Shown one piece after another: positions 34,820-42,753 of a stretch of 45,098 nt of DNA. Both the position numbers and the translations under genes were made by a program. Each line of letters opens with the position of its first letter. Within the stretch, counting starts at the first letter, position 1. The notes below the pieces were generated by a model. The model was not told where the DNA came from, did not search any database, and worked only from the letters and a program-made list of their open reading frames with translations. Source of the stretch: [Leptolyngbya] sp. JSC-1 (GTDB lineage: Bacteria > Cyanobacteriota > Cyanobacteriia > Elainellales > Elainellaceae); contig KL662191.1 in NCBI GenBank assembly GCA_000733415.1, forward strand, positions 2,356,289 to 2,401,386, in the 5' to 3' direction.

Positions 34820-35857
34820 GTGGTTAAGAAACAGCGCAACTCGGATAACCCAGCGATCACAACCCAATTTGATTATCAGGTCTTGCCAGAGGCGGCGCGG
34901 GCCATCGTGCAGCAGCGTACTGGGGAAATTCGGGAGCGGCTTCAGCGTTCGGCTCAGGATATCTGGGAAATTGGACAGCGGTTGGCTGATGTGCGGGCAG
35001 CGCTCAAGCATGGGCAGTTTGATGCTTGGCTGAAGGCGGAGTTTGGTTGGAGTCGGCGCACGGCCTATAACTTCATCAATGTCTATGAGACGTTTCAAGA
35101 ACGTGCAAATCTTGCACAAATCGACATCGCCACCTCGGCACTGTATTTGCTGGCCGCGCCTTCCACTCCGCCTGACCTGCGGGAACAGTATCTTCAGCAG
35201 GCGAAGTCGGGCAAAAAAGTTACCTACAAAGAGTTGCGCGACACAATTGAGCGGGAACGCCCCAGCAAGGCAACGGTCGAGGTGCTAGCCGCAGAAGCTG
35301 CTAACCCGCTAGAAACTGCCCGCAAACCGGAGATTGTGACGTTGATTCGGCAGGGTGCCGCCACGCATCATAGCGAGCCTGATCCAGCTAAAGGTAATTC
35401 CACTACGACAATCGACATCACGGCTGAACCGATTGGCCCAACTTCGACTCAACCAGCTACAGGGTTACAACCAGGCTGGTATCTGCTCGACCAGCAGCAC
35501 TTACTCTTTTGCGGCGATACCGCTTCCCCCGACTTCCACGGCTTAATTCCAGAAGCGGCTTTTGCCCTAGCCGCCACCGCCGAAGACTGGGACCACGATT
35601 GGCTCGTGGAAGCAGCCAAAACCGTCACGATTTTGCCCGAAACCACGCTGCAACCAGGCATGATTGAACAACTGATTACCCTGTTTTCCCAACCTCAAGA
35701 GATCGTGATCTACCCCTGGTTGCCCGATCCCGATATGCTTGGAATTGCCCATCGGCTGGGGCGAAAGGTGGTGGCAGGCGATATCTCTCCAGAGCGCTGT
35801 CAGCAGGCCATTTGGGCGGCTGGGCTACCAGTTGTGAAAATTAGGTTAGAAAATTAG
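34820..35857 (+). CDS. DUF3102-type protein with a degenerate DNA-methyltransferase-like tail
   Basis: A 345-residue protein starting at GTG, with no ATG in the near upstream frame. Residues about 20-110 form a DUF3102-like helical domain (IRERLQRSAQDIWEIGQRLADVRAAL, GWSRRTAYNFINVYE). The C-terminal 130 residues resemble the target-side and SAM-side blocks of adenine/cytosine-N4 DNA methyltransferases (LLFCGDTASPDFHGLIPEAAFALAA at the start, GRKVVAGDISPERCQQAIW at the end), but the catalytic DPPY is replaced by ATAEDW. It therefore looks like a repurposed or decayed methyltransferase, perhaps regulatory. It stands alone, with long spacers upstream and the opposite-strand sucrase/ferredoxin gene downstream. 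Confidence 0.82.
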   Translation: MVKKQRNSDNPAITTQFDYQVLPEAARAIVQQRTGEIRERLQRSAQDIWEIGQRLADVRAALKHGQFDAWLKAEFGWSRRTAYNFINVYETFQERANLAQIDIATSALYLLAAPSTPPDLREQYLQQAKSGKKVTYKELRDTIERERPSKATVEVLAAEAANPLETARKPEIVTLIRQGAATHHSEPDPAKGNSTTTIDITAEPIGPTSTQPATGLQPGWYLLDQQHLLFCGDTASPDFHGLIPEAAFALAATAEDWDHDWLVEAAKTVTILPETTLQPGMIEQLITLFSQPQEIVIYPWLPDPDMLGIAHRLGRKVVAGDISPERCQQAIWAAGLPVVKIRLEN

Positions 35858-35883
35858 GCTAAGTGCCTGGGTTGACAACCGCA

Positions 35884-36954
35884 TCAGCCCAGCTTGACCA
35901 GATCAGAAACTTGGTATTGGTTCACGGGCACCAGTTCCAGAGGTTCTGCTGAACGAATTGCCGTCAAGACTTGACCACTGATTGCGACCCTTGCCCGATA
36001 GCCGCCAGTCTGACCGGATGGAGTCGCATAATCAATTTGCACCTCGGCCCAAGCGGCATCTTGTTTGGAGCGTTCCAGCAGTAGGTGCAGCCGCTTCGAC
36101 GGCAGATATTGCAGCACCCTGCGTAGCCAACGCCGCAGCCAGTTCTCTCCTAAATGTAGCACCATCCCCTGCTGTTGATAGGTCAGCCAATCCCAACCTT
36201 CCTGCCGCCAAATTTCTCGCTCGGCAATCTGCTCAAACTTGTCCAAACCAGCCCAGCCACGATAGCAGCGCGTCAGTCTTACCAAATCTCCCGTTCGGTA
36301 AACCAGGGCATCCAGTAAGTCCGGCTCTAGATGTCCCCAATAGCGCCCTTCCGGTAGGTCCAGCAGCGTGGGGGCATACTGATGTCCACCAAAATGGCTG
36401 CACCGCCACACCCGCAGATTCCGGTCAGCGTAGTGTTTCCGCAGTTTGTCATAGATTGGAAAGCCAAATCGAGCACAGGCCGCATCCACATTACCGTGGG
36501 TACAAACTAGCAGATCCCGCGTCGGGCCATTCTCCTGACGATAGCGCTGAAAGCGTTTGAGAATATGGGGCTGACCGACCAGTTGTTGCAGCAAGGCGAT
36601 GGCTAAGGGAGCCACGTCTGATCGGGGCAGCAGATATTCCTGCTGGTTGTAGACGGTGAATTTCCCGGACGGACGCGCATAGAACAGCAGGCGAGTATAG
36701 CCGGGTCGAGAATAGCTCCGGTCGGGGGCAATCGCAATCGGACGAACCCGAATACCGTCCAAGGCCAAGGTTTTGATCAGGGCCAGTACCGGCTGAATTT
36801 CGGAAGTCGATTGCAGCAACTGAGCTGACCAGGGTTGAGGCAGTTCTACGATGAGCCAAGCGTCGGTGACGGGGGCTGAACCGATTGGATCTTCACCATT
36901 GGCTTGGGAAACCAGTGAACAAAAGCGACATTCAGTAATAGGAACCTGGGTCAT
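35884..36954 (-). CDS. Sucrase/ferredoxin-like (Apd1-type thioredoxin-like ferredoxin) protein
   Basis: A 356-residue member of the Suc_Fer-like family. Key elements are an N-terminal CRFCS, the central CTHGNVDAAC and WRCSHFGGHQYAPTLLDLP. In the yeast Apd1 relatives, two cysteines and an HxxxH pair hold a [2Fe-2S] cluster on a thioredoxin fold; both elements (C-x8-C, HFGGH) are present here. Function in cyanobacteria is unknown, but a redox role is likely. It converges with the DUF3102 gene (26 nt apart) and follows the RTX gene by 33 nt. Confidence 0.9.
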   Translation of the reverse strand: MTQVPITECRFCSLVSQANGEDPIGSAPVTDAWLIVELPQPWSAQLLQSTSEIQPVLALIKTLALDGIRVRPIAIAPDRSYSRPGYTRLLFYARPSGKFTVYNQQEYLLPRSDVAPLAIALLQQLVGQPHILKRFQRYRQENGPTRDLLVCTHGNVDAACARFGFPIYDKLRKHYADRNLRVWRCSHFGGHQYAPTLLDLPEGRYWGHLEPDLLDALVYRTGDLVRLTRCYRGWAGLDKFEQIAEREIWRQEGWDWLTYQQQGMVLHLGENWLRRWLRRVLQYLPSKRLHLLLERSKQDAAWAEVQIDYATPSGQTGGYRARVAISGQVLTAIRSAEPLELVPVNQYQVSDLVKLG

Positions 36955-36987
36955 GGGATTGGGAACAGAGGCTGGGGCAGAAAAACC

Positions 36988-37869
36988 TCAGGCAAGCGTT
37001 GTGAAATCGGCTCTGGTAATTTGATTGCGCTGTACATCAGTCAGAATGGCTAACGCATCGTTGCCCGCCCTGATCAGCAGATTATCGCCTCGCTGAATAA
37101 AGCGCAACTGCCCAAATGTGATGCCAGCCGTTAATCCTAACCGATCTTGCCGATCCTTGAAGTCGAGAATTCGGTCCGTACCGGGTCCCTTTTCCAGAGC
37201 AAACACATCGCGGCCTTTGCCGCCAGTCAGCCGATCGCTGCCGTTGCCTCCAAGCAGCGTATCATTGCCGTTGCCTCCCACTAGCGTATCGTTACCCAAA
37301 TTGCCAAGCAGCCGGTCGTTGCCTCCCAACCCACTAATTTGATCACGGCCTCCTAAACCGTCAATCACATCATTGCCGCCGGTGCCCCTCAGCCGGTCGT
37401 TTCCTGGGGTACCAAAAATCGTGCCAGTCGGGCTAGGGGATGGACTCGGAGAGGGACTGGGAGAAGGGCTAGGAGTGGGAACCTGGCTAGGATTATCCGC
37501 AAATTGAATCGTGGCAGAACGGGCACTCGGATCAACAGTGTAACCAGAACCGGGCTGAAGCGTATAGGTGACGGTTTGCAGTCCTTCTGCTTGATTATCT
37601 TGAAAAATGGGAACGCGAATCGTGGCGACCCGTTCTTTGATTGTGAAGTCAAACCCAGAAAAGTCTAAATCGCCCACCGGTGTATCACCACCGGCAACGT
37701 TGATGGCAAACAGATCGAGCTGAGTCAGGGATTGGGGTACATTGCCCTTGACGGTCACTCTAACGCCGCCAGCAGGCGGTGCCTGATCAAGCTCAAATCG
37801 AAAGGTAAGTACCGTGCCCTGAGATTCGATCAGGGTCGGAGGAGCGGCAGAAAATTTAACAGTGGTCAT
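36988..37869 (-). CDS. RTX (hemolysin-type Ca-binding repeat) protein
   Basis: A 293-residue protein in three parts: an N-terminal Calx-beta-like beta-sandwich (about 1-125), a linker of Pro-Ser repeats (about 130-147), and about seven nonapeptide repeats of the GGxGxDxLx type (GNDTLVGGNGNDTLLGGNGSD), followed by the usual C-terminal secretion region (DRILDFKDRQDRLGL). Such proteins are exported by type I systems and fold on binding extracellular calcium. There is no N-terminal signal peptide, as expected. No transporter gene is adjacent. Confidence 0.93.
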   Translation of the reverse strand: MTTVKFSAAPPTLIESQGTVLTFRFELDQAPPAGGVRVTVKGNVPQSLTQLDLFAINVAGGDTPVGDLDFSGFDFTIKERVATIRVPIFQDNQAEGLQTVTYTLQPGSGYTVDPSARSATIQFADNPSQVPTPSPSPSPSPSPSPSPTGTIFGTPGNDRLRGTGGNDVIDGLGGRDQISGLGGNDRLLGNLGNDTLVGGNGNDTLLGGNGSDRLTGGKGRDVFALEKGPGTDRILDFKDRQDRLGLTAGITFGQLRFIQRGDNLLIRAGNDALAILTDVQRNQITRADFTTLA

Positions 37870-38139
37870 AATTTCAGATCAGCTAAAACAAATGAGCAAA
37901 GCATTCGTAAATACAAGTCGATGGTTGCTAGCCGCCAAGCTGAGGTTCAGCTAAAAGTGGCAACGAAGCAGACCCAATCGGAAGTGACGCTCATTTTTGC
38001 AAATACTCTTTTTGCAAATACTCAGGCGAGCGAAAATGAATTTGTTTGGATCACTAGCCTTGGATTTGTTCGCGTGGATTTGTTCGCGCAGCGTGTGCAT
38101 AGCACAATCCCCCGTTTATGAGATGCCCGCAGGGCTATA

Positions 38140-38312
38140 ATCCCCCTAAACCCCAGCGGGGATGCGCCTTCGGCGCAGAATAAGGGGAACTTCAAACTAC
38201 GGTTGGCTTAGTCCTCCTTTTATAAAGGTACCCACACCGTTACCTACATCGCACCCGGTACCGAAACCACTATTAGCTTAGTCCTCCCTTACAAAGGGGG
38301 GTAGGGGGGATC
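38140..38312. repeat. C-rich interspersed repeats
   Basis: Includes the hairpin TGCGCC-TTC-GGCGCA (38163-38177) and two partial copies of a GCTTAGTCCTCC element, the second with a CCCTT-ACAA-AGGGG stem. Part of it (GGGGATGCGCCTTCGG) recurs inverted at the window's end. Confidence 0.7.
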
Positions 38313-38436
38313 TAACATAATTTGCAATTTACGATCGACTGAGTATTGCTACCAGGATGCCAAATCCAAAGCCATTTTGTGTACCAGAAAGTTGCCGACA
38401 GTGAAAAGTGCTATCAAAACCAAAGGCAGTAAAGCA

Positions 38437-38511
38437 GCCAGACTAGAGCTAGGCCAGACTAGAGCTAGGGTAGATGCTGGGCTGACACAAGCTAGGGTAG
38501 ATGCTGAGCTG
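38437..38511 (+). repeat. Short tandem repeats
   Basis: A 16-bp unit GCCAGACTAGAGCTAG occurs twice in tandem (38437-38468), then a 22-bp unit beginning AGCTAGGGTAGATGCTG occurs twice (38463-38484 and 38490-38511). Confidence 0.85.
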
Positions 38512-38670
38512 GCATTCATATAGACCTACATAAATTTGCAAAATTTGCACAAGCTTGCACAACAGTTTTTGAACCAACTTCCAACCTCTGCCAAAGTGGA
38601 CCGCTTGTCAAGCCAAGTACAAAAATTTTACAAATGGATTTTTACGGTGAATTCAGTCTTAGAATCAGCC

Positions 38671-39444
38671 CTATAAGACCATTGCAGCAGTTAAATTCGG
38701 ATCATTTGGATTAACCGTGCCGGTGACGGAAGTACAGGTATGCTGCCAGAAATCGAGAACTTGTTCGGCCAACAAGGAGGTTTGAAAAAAGTGAAAAAAG
38801 TGCCCACCTTCTGGACACGACCACAGCCGATCACCCTGCTTCAGCAATGATTGCCAGCTCTGTAACGCCTGAGTGTCTACAACAATGTCATCCTGGCTAC
38901 CACAAATCAATAGCGGCGCAGTCACTCTACAGGGCAGCAAATGTACCTGACGAAACAATGAATGCAGAGAAAGAGAGCTAGTTAAATCTTGTTCTAATAG
39001 CTGAATCAAACAGTCGAGATGATGCTGAGCTTGATAGCCGAATAGGTTATAAACCATTGCTAGCAAAAGCTTGTCATGGCTCACCTGAAGTCGATGCCTG
39101 TAGTAGTGAAACTGCCAGTCCACAGCAATATCAACTCCAACCGCCAATAAGGTTAGAGACTTGATCCGCTCGGGGTATTGGCGCGTGTAGAGCAGCCCTA
39201 ACAATCCACTGGTGCTATGCCCAATCAAATGAACAGGCTGAGAAAAAGCGCTGAGATCCTGATGCAGCAAAAGCATTGCCTTCTCTAAAGAGCACTCTTC
39301 ATCGAGCTGTTGCTGATACTGCCACGGTATTATCTTAGCTTGCTGGCCTAACTGCTGAAGTAGAGGCTGAGCAAAGCATTGCAAACTGGAGCTGGTATTC
39401 AACCAAATCGCATCAGGTACAGCAGTTTCGGGGACAGCAGACAT
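38671..39444 (-). CDS. Alpha/beta hydrolase
   Basis: A 257-residue alpha/beta hydrolase with nucleophile motif GHSTSG, a lid of helices from about residue 115 to 175, an acid in LICGSQDDIVV and the catalytic histidine in PEGGHFFHFF. No signal peptide is seen, so it should be cytoplasmic. A Fur-like dyad lies about 50 nt upstream of the ATG (39493-39514), close in sequence to the boxes before the isi cluster and the aldolase gene, so iron regulation is likely. A role in hydrolysing an imported ferri-siderophore, as Fes/IroE do, is possible but is inference only. Confidence 0.88.
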   Translation of the reverse strand: MSAVPETAVPDAIWLNTSSSLQCFAQPLLQQLGQQAKIIPWQYQQQLDEECSLEKAMLLLHQDLSAFSQPVHLIGHSTSGLLGLLYTRQYPERIKSLTLLAVGVDIAVDWQFHYYRHRLQVSHDKLLLAMVYNLFGYQAQHHLDCLIQLLEQDLTSSLSLHSLFRQVHLLPCRVTAPLLICGSQDDIVVDTQALQSWQSLLKQGDRLWSCPEGGHFFHFFQTSLLAEQVLDFWQHTCTSVTGTVNPNDPNLTAAMVL

Positions 39445-39820
39445 AAATTCACCTTTTTTTTCAGATTGGGATTTTCAGCCGAATTTTTGATGTTAATGAG
39501 AATGCTTTCAATAAAAGCAAAAGACAGGTGATTACCTGGAATCGAACACTTTAACCTAAGCAGAAACTGAGCAAGAAGCTTGAGTATGAGAATAAAAGCC
39601 TTGTTTCTCAAGACTATTTCCACCTGCTCAAGCCATCAAGAGTCAGTCCATTAGGCGAGTAGAATCTGCACCCGAATCATTTTATTAGACGATTATGAAG
39701 TCCTAAACACTTTAACACTAATGCAAATATATCTCAAGAGTGATTTGTTCACTTGTCCTTCATGAGAGGCTGAGATCGACATCAAACGACCTCGATCACT
39801 CGATCAACGGAGGACTCAAC
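39445..39820. other. Divergent spacer between the hydrolase and four-helix genes
   Basis: 376 nt carrying a Fur-like box at 39493-39514 and the GGAGGA of the downstream gene. Nothing else recognised. Confidence 0.55.
39493..39514 (-). promoter_or_regulatory. Putative Fur box upstream of the hydrolase gene
   Basis: TTAATGAGAAT-N5-CAATAA, the same TGAGAA and CAATAA half-sites as the isi and aldolase boxes with one base less between them. It lies 49 nt before the hydrolase ATG. Confidence 0.5.
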
Positions 39821-40405
39821 ATGGTAATGTTAGACGATAATAAGCGGCAGGCCATTGCGACTGAATTAGCTGATTTGAAAGCACTTCAGGAATTGCTGAT
39901 TACAACTGAACAAACCTTGATGCCCGCAGTCAGCAGCGATAATGAAATTCGAGAGCGGTTTAACGATTTTCTCAAGGATGATCAGGAGAATCTGCGCACA
40001 ATTGATACTGTGCTGAGTCGCTTTGGTGGAGGCAATATCCAGCCGCGAGATACAATCAGGCAGTACATTGAGCAGGTTCGCCAGTTAATGCAGGGAGACA
40101 AATTATCCTTGTATCAAAAGGTATCCGCGCATGAACGAATCAAGCACCAAGCTGTGATGACTGGGTTGATTGTGCACAAGGCTGCTCAGGTCGCTGGTGA
40201 GGATGTCAAAGAAGCGATCGGACCGTTGAATCAGGTGAACTTCACCAACCGTGCCCATCAAGAGCAGTTGAAAGGAATTATGGAGATTTTGGGAACCCGA
40301 GAACTGACTGGGCGCGATCCAGATCAGGGCGTTTGGGCAAGAACGCAAGATGCCATCGCTGCTTTGCGGGGTGCTTTTGAGGGAATCAAGAGCTATTCCA
40401 GCTAA
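39821..40405 (+). CDS. Four-helix-bundle protein, ferritin/hemerythrin-like
   Basis: A 194-residue helical protein. ATG at 39821 is preferred to the longer frame because GGAGGA lies 6 nt upstream. Four long amphipathic helices can be traced (about residues 8-32, 42-68, 95-130, 140-160), with clustered Glu and His (DDQENLRTID, AHERIKHQAV, RAHQEQLKG) that could bind a di-metal centre as in ferritin-like or hemerythrin-like folds. I cannot name the family. It is divergent from the hydrolase gene across a 376-nt spacer holding a Fur-like box. The next gene follows after 89 nt. Confidence 0.8.
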   Translation: MVMLDDNKRQAIATELADLKALQELLITTEQTLMPAVSSDNEIRERFNDFLKDDQENLRTIDTVLSRFGGGNIQPRDTIRQYIEQVRQLMQGDKLSLYQKVSAHERIKHQAVMTGLIVHKAAQVAGEDVKEAIGPLNQVNFTNRAHQEQLKGIMEILGTRELTGRDPDQGVWARTQDAIAALRGAFEGIKSYSS

Positions 40406-40494
40406 AGCGCTTTTCTGAAAAATCTTGTATTGGCTATATCCATAACTTGCATCAATTTGCATGATCAAGAGCTTGCATCACAAGGAGTTTACTC

Positions 40495-40812
40495 ATGTCT
40501 GTGGATATGACACCAACCGATAAGTTGAACGATCAGATCGTTTACACACTGCTGAACAAAGTCAAACATGGTGGCGAAGAACCGCATGACGTTAGTTTCT
40601 TTGCCGAGGACTTTGAAGATGAGACCATCAATCGCGACGTTTTGATCGAACAGCTCAACCAGATTATGCCTAAGTACCTGATGGGTGAAATTGAAGCTAC
40701 AGGCGACAGTTCATCCGAACCTAAGGCACTGGTTACCTGTAAAAATGCTCAGGTAACAACCGATGGTTTAGCGATGTTAAAAGCAAAATACTTCAAGGTT
40801 GATCAAACCTGA
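40495..40812 (+). CDS. Small acidic hypothetical protein
   Basis: A 105-residue acidic soluble protein with no recognised domain. It contains LNDQIVYTLLNKVKHGGEEP near the N-terminus and an acidic patch (FFAEDFEDETINRDVLIEQLNQIMP) in the middle. AAGGAG lies 7 nt before the ATG. It follows the four-helix protein in the same direction and may share its transcript. A C-rich hairpin repeat at 40846-40877 downstream may end transcription. Confidence 0.75.
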   Translation: MSVDMTPTDKLNDQIVYTLLNKVKHGGEEPHDVSFFAEDFEDETINRDVLIEQLNQIMPKYLMGEIEATGDSSSEPKALVTCKNAQVTTDGLAMLKAKYFKVDQT

Positions 40813-40845
40813 GCCAGACTCAGTAGATGGCGAATCCTGTTGAGA

Positions 40846-40877
40846 TCCCCCCTAACCTCCTTTACAGAAAGGGGGGA
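40846..40877. terminator. C-rich hairpin repeat, possible bidirectional terminator
   Basis: TCCCCCCT and AGGGGGGA form a perfect 8-bp stem between two converging genes. It is a copy of the interspersed CCCCCCT element and lacks a long T-run, so the terminator role is uncertain. Confidence 0.45.
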
Positions 40878-40944
40878 GCCAATCCACAACTGGTTTGAGG
40901 CGAAGAAGAAGCTAGCTTTACCTGGCTCAATTAACCTGACTCAA

Positions 40945-41559
40945 TTAACGAGTTGCTGTTGCATAGCGCTGATTCACTGCATCCCAGCTCACCGTATTCC
41001 ACCACTGCTTCAGGTATTCTGGGCGGCGGTTCTGATAGGTGAGGTAATAGGCATGTTCCCAGACATCGTTGCACAGAATAGGATAGTGACCATCCGACCA
41101 AGGACAATCCTGATTCGGTTGGCTGATAATCTCGAACTTATTGTTAGCCGTGCGCACCAGCCAAACAAAACCGCTACCAAAGTGCTTCGCACCCGCGTCG
41201 TTGAATTGGGTTTTGAAGTTCTCAAAGTTGCCGAACACATCGTTGATTACCGTTGCAATCGCTCCCGTGGGTTCACCGCCAGCATTGGGAGCCACAATTG
41301 ACCAGAAGATCGAATGATTGAAATGACCACCCCCCTGATTACGAACTGCCGTGCGAACGCCTTCAGGTAAGGTATGTAAATTACGAATTAAATCGTCAAT
41401 TGAACGATTCTGTAAATCTGGATAGGACTCCAGCGCTTTGTTCAAATTATTGACATAGCCACCGTGATGAAAGTCATGGTGAATTCGCATCGTCTGGGCG
41501 TCGATATACGGCTCTAGAGCATCTTCAGCATAAGGTAGGGGTTGTAGTTCAAATGGCAT
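40945..41559 (-). CDS. sodA: Superoxide dismutase, Mn-type (Fe/Mn family)
   Basis: A 204-residue cytosolic Fe/Mn-family superoxide dismutase: MRIHHDFHHGGYVNNLN (first His ligand), GGGHFNHSIFW (second), and DVWEHAYY (Asp and His ligands). The residues that separate the metal types point to manganese: glycine-rich GGGH in place of the iron-type AQ, and the outer-sphere glutamine in PNQDCPW. There is no N-terminal membrane anchor, unlike many cyanobacterial MnSODs. AGAGGAG precedes the ATG. A manganese enzyme fits the iron-sparing theme of the region. Cambialistic use of iron cannot be excluded. Confidence 0.95.
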   Translation of the reverse strand: MPFELQPLPYAEDALEPYIDAQTMRIHHDFHHGGYVNNLNKALESYPDLQNRSIDDLIRNLHTLPEGVRTAVRNQGGGHFNHSIFWSIVAPNAGGEPTGAIATVINDVFGNFENFKTQFNDAGAKHFGSGFVWLVRTANNKFEIISQPNQDCPWSDGHYPILCNDVWEHAYYLTYQNRRPEYLKQWWNTVSWDAVNQRYATATR

Positions 41560-41605
41560 GAGGTTTCTCCTCTGTTAGGCTAAATGGACACCTGTGAATC
41601 TACCT

Positions 41606-42139
41606 TCAGTCTGGTAAGCTGTAGCGTGAGTGAACTGACTGATCGGGTTGTAATTCTTCTAGACTGGTAAAATCAAATTCTGCTAGGAACGATTGCGCTT
41701 GCTGAGTAATCTGAGCAAAGAGTGCTTCTGCTTTCGTGATTTGGTTGAGATCGCGGTAGAAGCGATACATTTCAGAAGCAACGATCTTTAATGCTTTGAA
41801 CGATTCTAACCGTAGTTTACTGGGTAGGCTTTGATTGTTCATCATGGCAACTACTGTTGTATATACCTGTTGCAACGTTGTTTCTGCCAATTCAATCTGG
41901 TTCAAACTGACATAAGCATCCATTAGATTATTGTGGGACACTACATAAGGATGAATGGCATCGGGATGTTTGGGGTTAAACTTAGCTTCTGCCAACAGCG
42001 ACTCAGCGATTGTCAATGCCTGCTTATAGATTCGCTGAGCCTCGGCATAACGGTGCTGCTGCATTTCCTGGTTGCCTGCCTTGGTACAGAGCCGCCAATT
42101 CGCTTCGCGGACTGCATAGGAGGATTGATCAGCGTCCAT
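41606..42139 (-). CDS. TPR-like helical repeat protein
   Basis: A 177-residue protein made of helix pairs with tetratricopeptide character (AGNQEMQQHRYAEAQRIYKQAL; SHNNLMDAYVSLNQIELAETTLQQVY; YRDLNQITKAEALFAQI). Such repeats bind partner proteins. AGGGG stands about 10 nt before the ATG. It follows the Cys-rich membrane protein gene by 12 nt and ends 46 nt before the dismutase start, all on the minus strand, so co-transcription with both is possible. Confidence 0.85.
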   Translation of the reverse strand: MDADQSSYAVREANWRLCTKAGNQEMQQHRYAEAQRIYKQALTIAESLLAEAKFNPKHPDAIHPYVVSHNNLMDAYVSLNQIELAETTLQQVYTTVVAMMNNQSLPSKLRLESFKALKIVASEMYRFYRDLNQITKAEALFAQITQQAQSFLAEFDFTSLEELQPDQSVHSRYSLPD

Positions 42140-42151
42140 ACTGGATAGCCC

Positions 42152-42478
42152 CTAGGATTGAATAGAACGAGTTTTCAGCCAGCGTTTTTTAGACTTGTAA
42201 AATGGCTTGCGGGTAGGAGCAGGCTCAAAGTCGAGGCAGTCACCGGCTTCTTCGGTCAGCGCTCTGTGGGGATGAACCGTACATTTCAAATAATGGCAAC
42301 CCGTAAAGTAGACGCAGCGATCACACGGAATACGATGCAATTTTTGCAATCGCGCAATACCGTCGCGTAACGCAACAATAACAGCCCAGATGAATCCAAT
42401 CAACAAGGTTGATAGAGTAATCGGACAAAGAACAGCTTTATCAGTGAGCGCTATGCCAAAATAAAAACTGTGAATCAT
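42152..42478 (-). CDS. Small Cys-rich membrane protein
   Basis: A 108-residue protein with one N-terminal membrane segment (about residues 15-38) followed by a cysteine cluster, CDRCVYFTGCHYLKC and a further CLDF, that may bind a metal or an iron-sulfur cluster on one face of the membrane. The tail is basic (KSKKRWLKTR). No family recognised, though the CxxC...C...C arrangement is suggestive. It starts 4 nt after the zinc-ribbon gene and precedes the TPR gene by 12 nt. Confidence 0.78.
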   Translation of the reverse strand: MIHSFYFGIALTDKAVLCPITLSTLLIGFIWAVIVALRDGIARLQKLHRIPCDRCVYFTGCHYLKCTVHPHRALTEEAGDCLDFEPAPTRKPFYKSKKRWLKTRSIQS

Positions 42479-42482
42479 AGTT

Positions 42483-42653
42483 TTAGCCAGAGTGGTATTT
42501 AGAACGGTGAGTGAGCGGTATATCTCGCTGCTGGGCTTGCATCAATGCCTCAAAGGGGGGCATCTCCTGATGGCAGGTCAGGCAAAACCAGTACACCCTG
42601 GAATCGCGCACATGGCGGAGTAGATTATCGGAGCAGCAAGGACAAGTTGGCAT
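42483..42653 (-). CDS. Small zinc-ribbon protein (56 residues)
   Basis: A short frame read directly from the minus strand. The protein starts MPTCPCCSDNLLRHVR and continues VYWFCLTCHQEMP, so two CxxC pairs are spaced as in a zinc ribbon. Short proteins of this MPxCPxCxxxLLRH type are common in cyanobacteria. It is 4 nt upstream of the Cys-rich membrane protein gene and likely translated with it. Function unknown; RNA or protein binding would be usual for the fold. Confidence 0.8.
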   Translation of the reverse strand: MPTCPCCSDNLLRHVRDSRVYWFCLTCHQEMPPFEALMQAQQRDIPLTHRSKYHSG

Positions 42654-42681
42654 AGCCAGGTATAGATGAGGAGTTCACTTC

Positions 42682-42720
42682 AAAAGCAGAGGAATCAGAT
42701 TTAGCTAAGCCTGACTCCTC
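42682..42720 (-). terminator. Terminator of the aldolase gene
   Basis: On the minus strand GAGGAGTCAG and CTGATTCCTC pair over 10 bp with one G-U, with a 12-nt loop, then TGCTTTTG. It lies 34 nt after the stop codon. Confidence 0.65.
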
Positions 42721-42753
42721 GCCTTGAACCTTGAAATAGATCTGCATTGGCGA

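Larger units (their letters stand above)
37870..38670. other. Repeat-rich spacer
   Basis: 800 nt without a supported gene. It holds interspersed C-rich repeats (38140-38312) and short tandem repeats (38437-38511). The first 250 nt show nothing recognisable. Confidence 0.6.

Noticed and set aside
37870..38670. tRNA or other structured RNA gene
   Set aside because: Only repeat hairpins were seen; no cloverleaf or known RNA motif could be traced by eye here or in other spacers.
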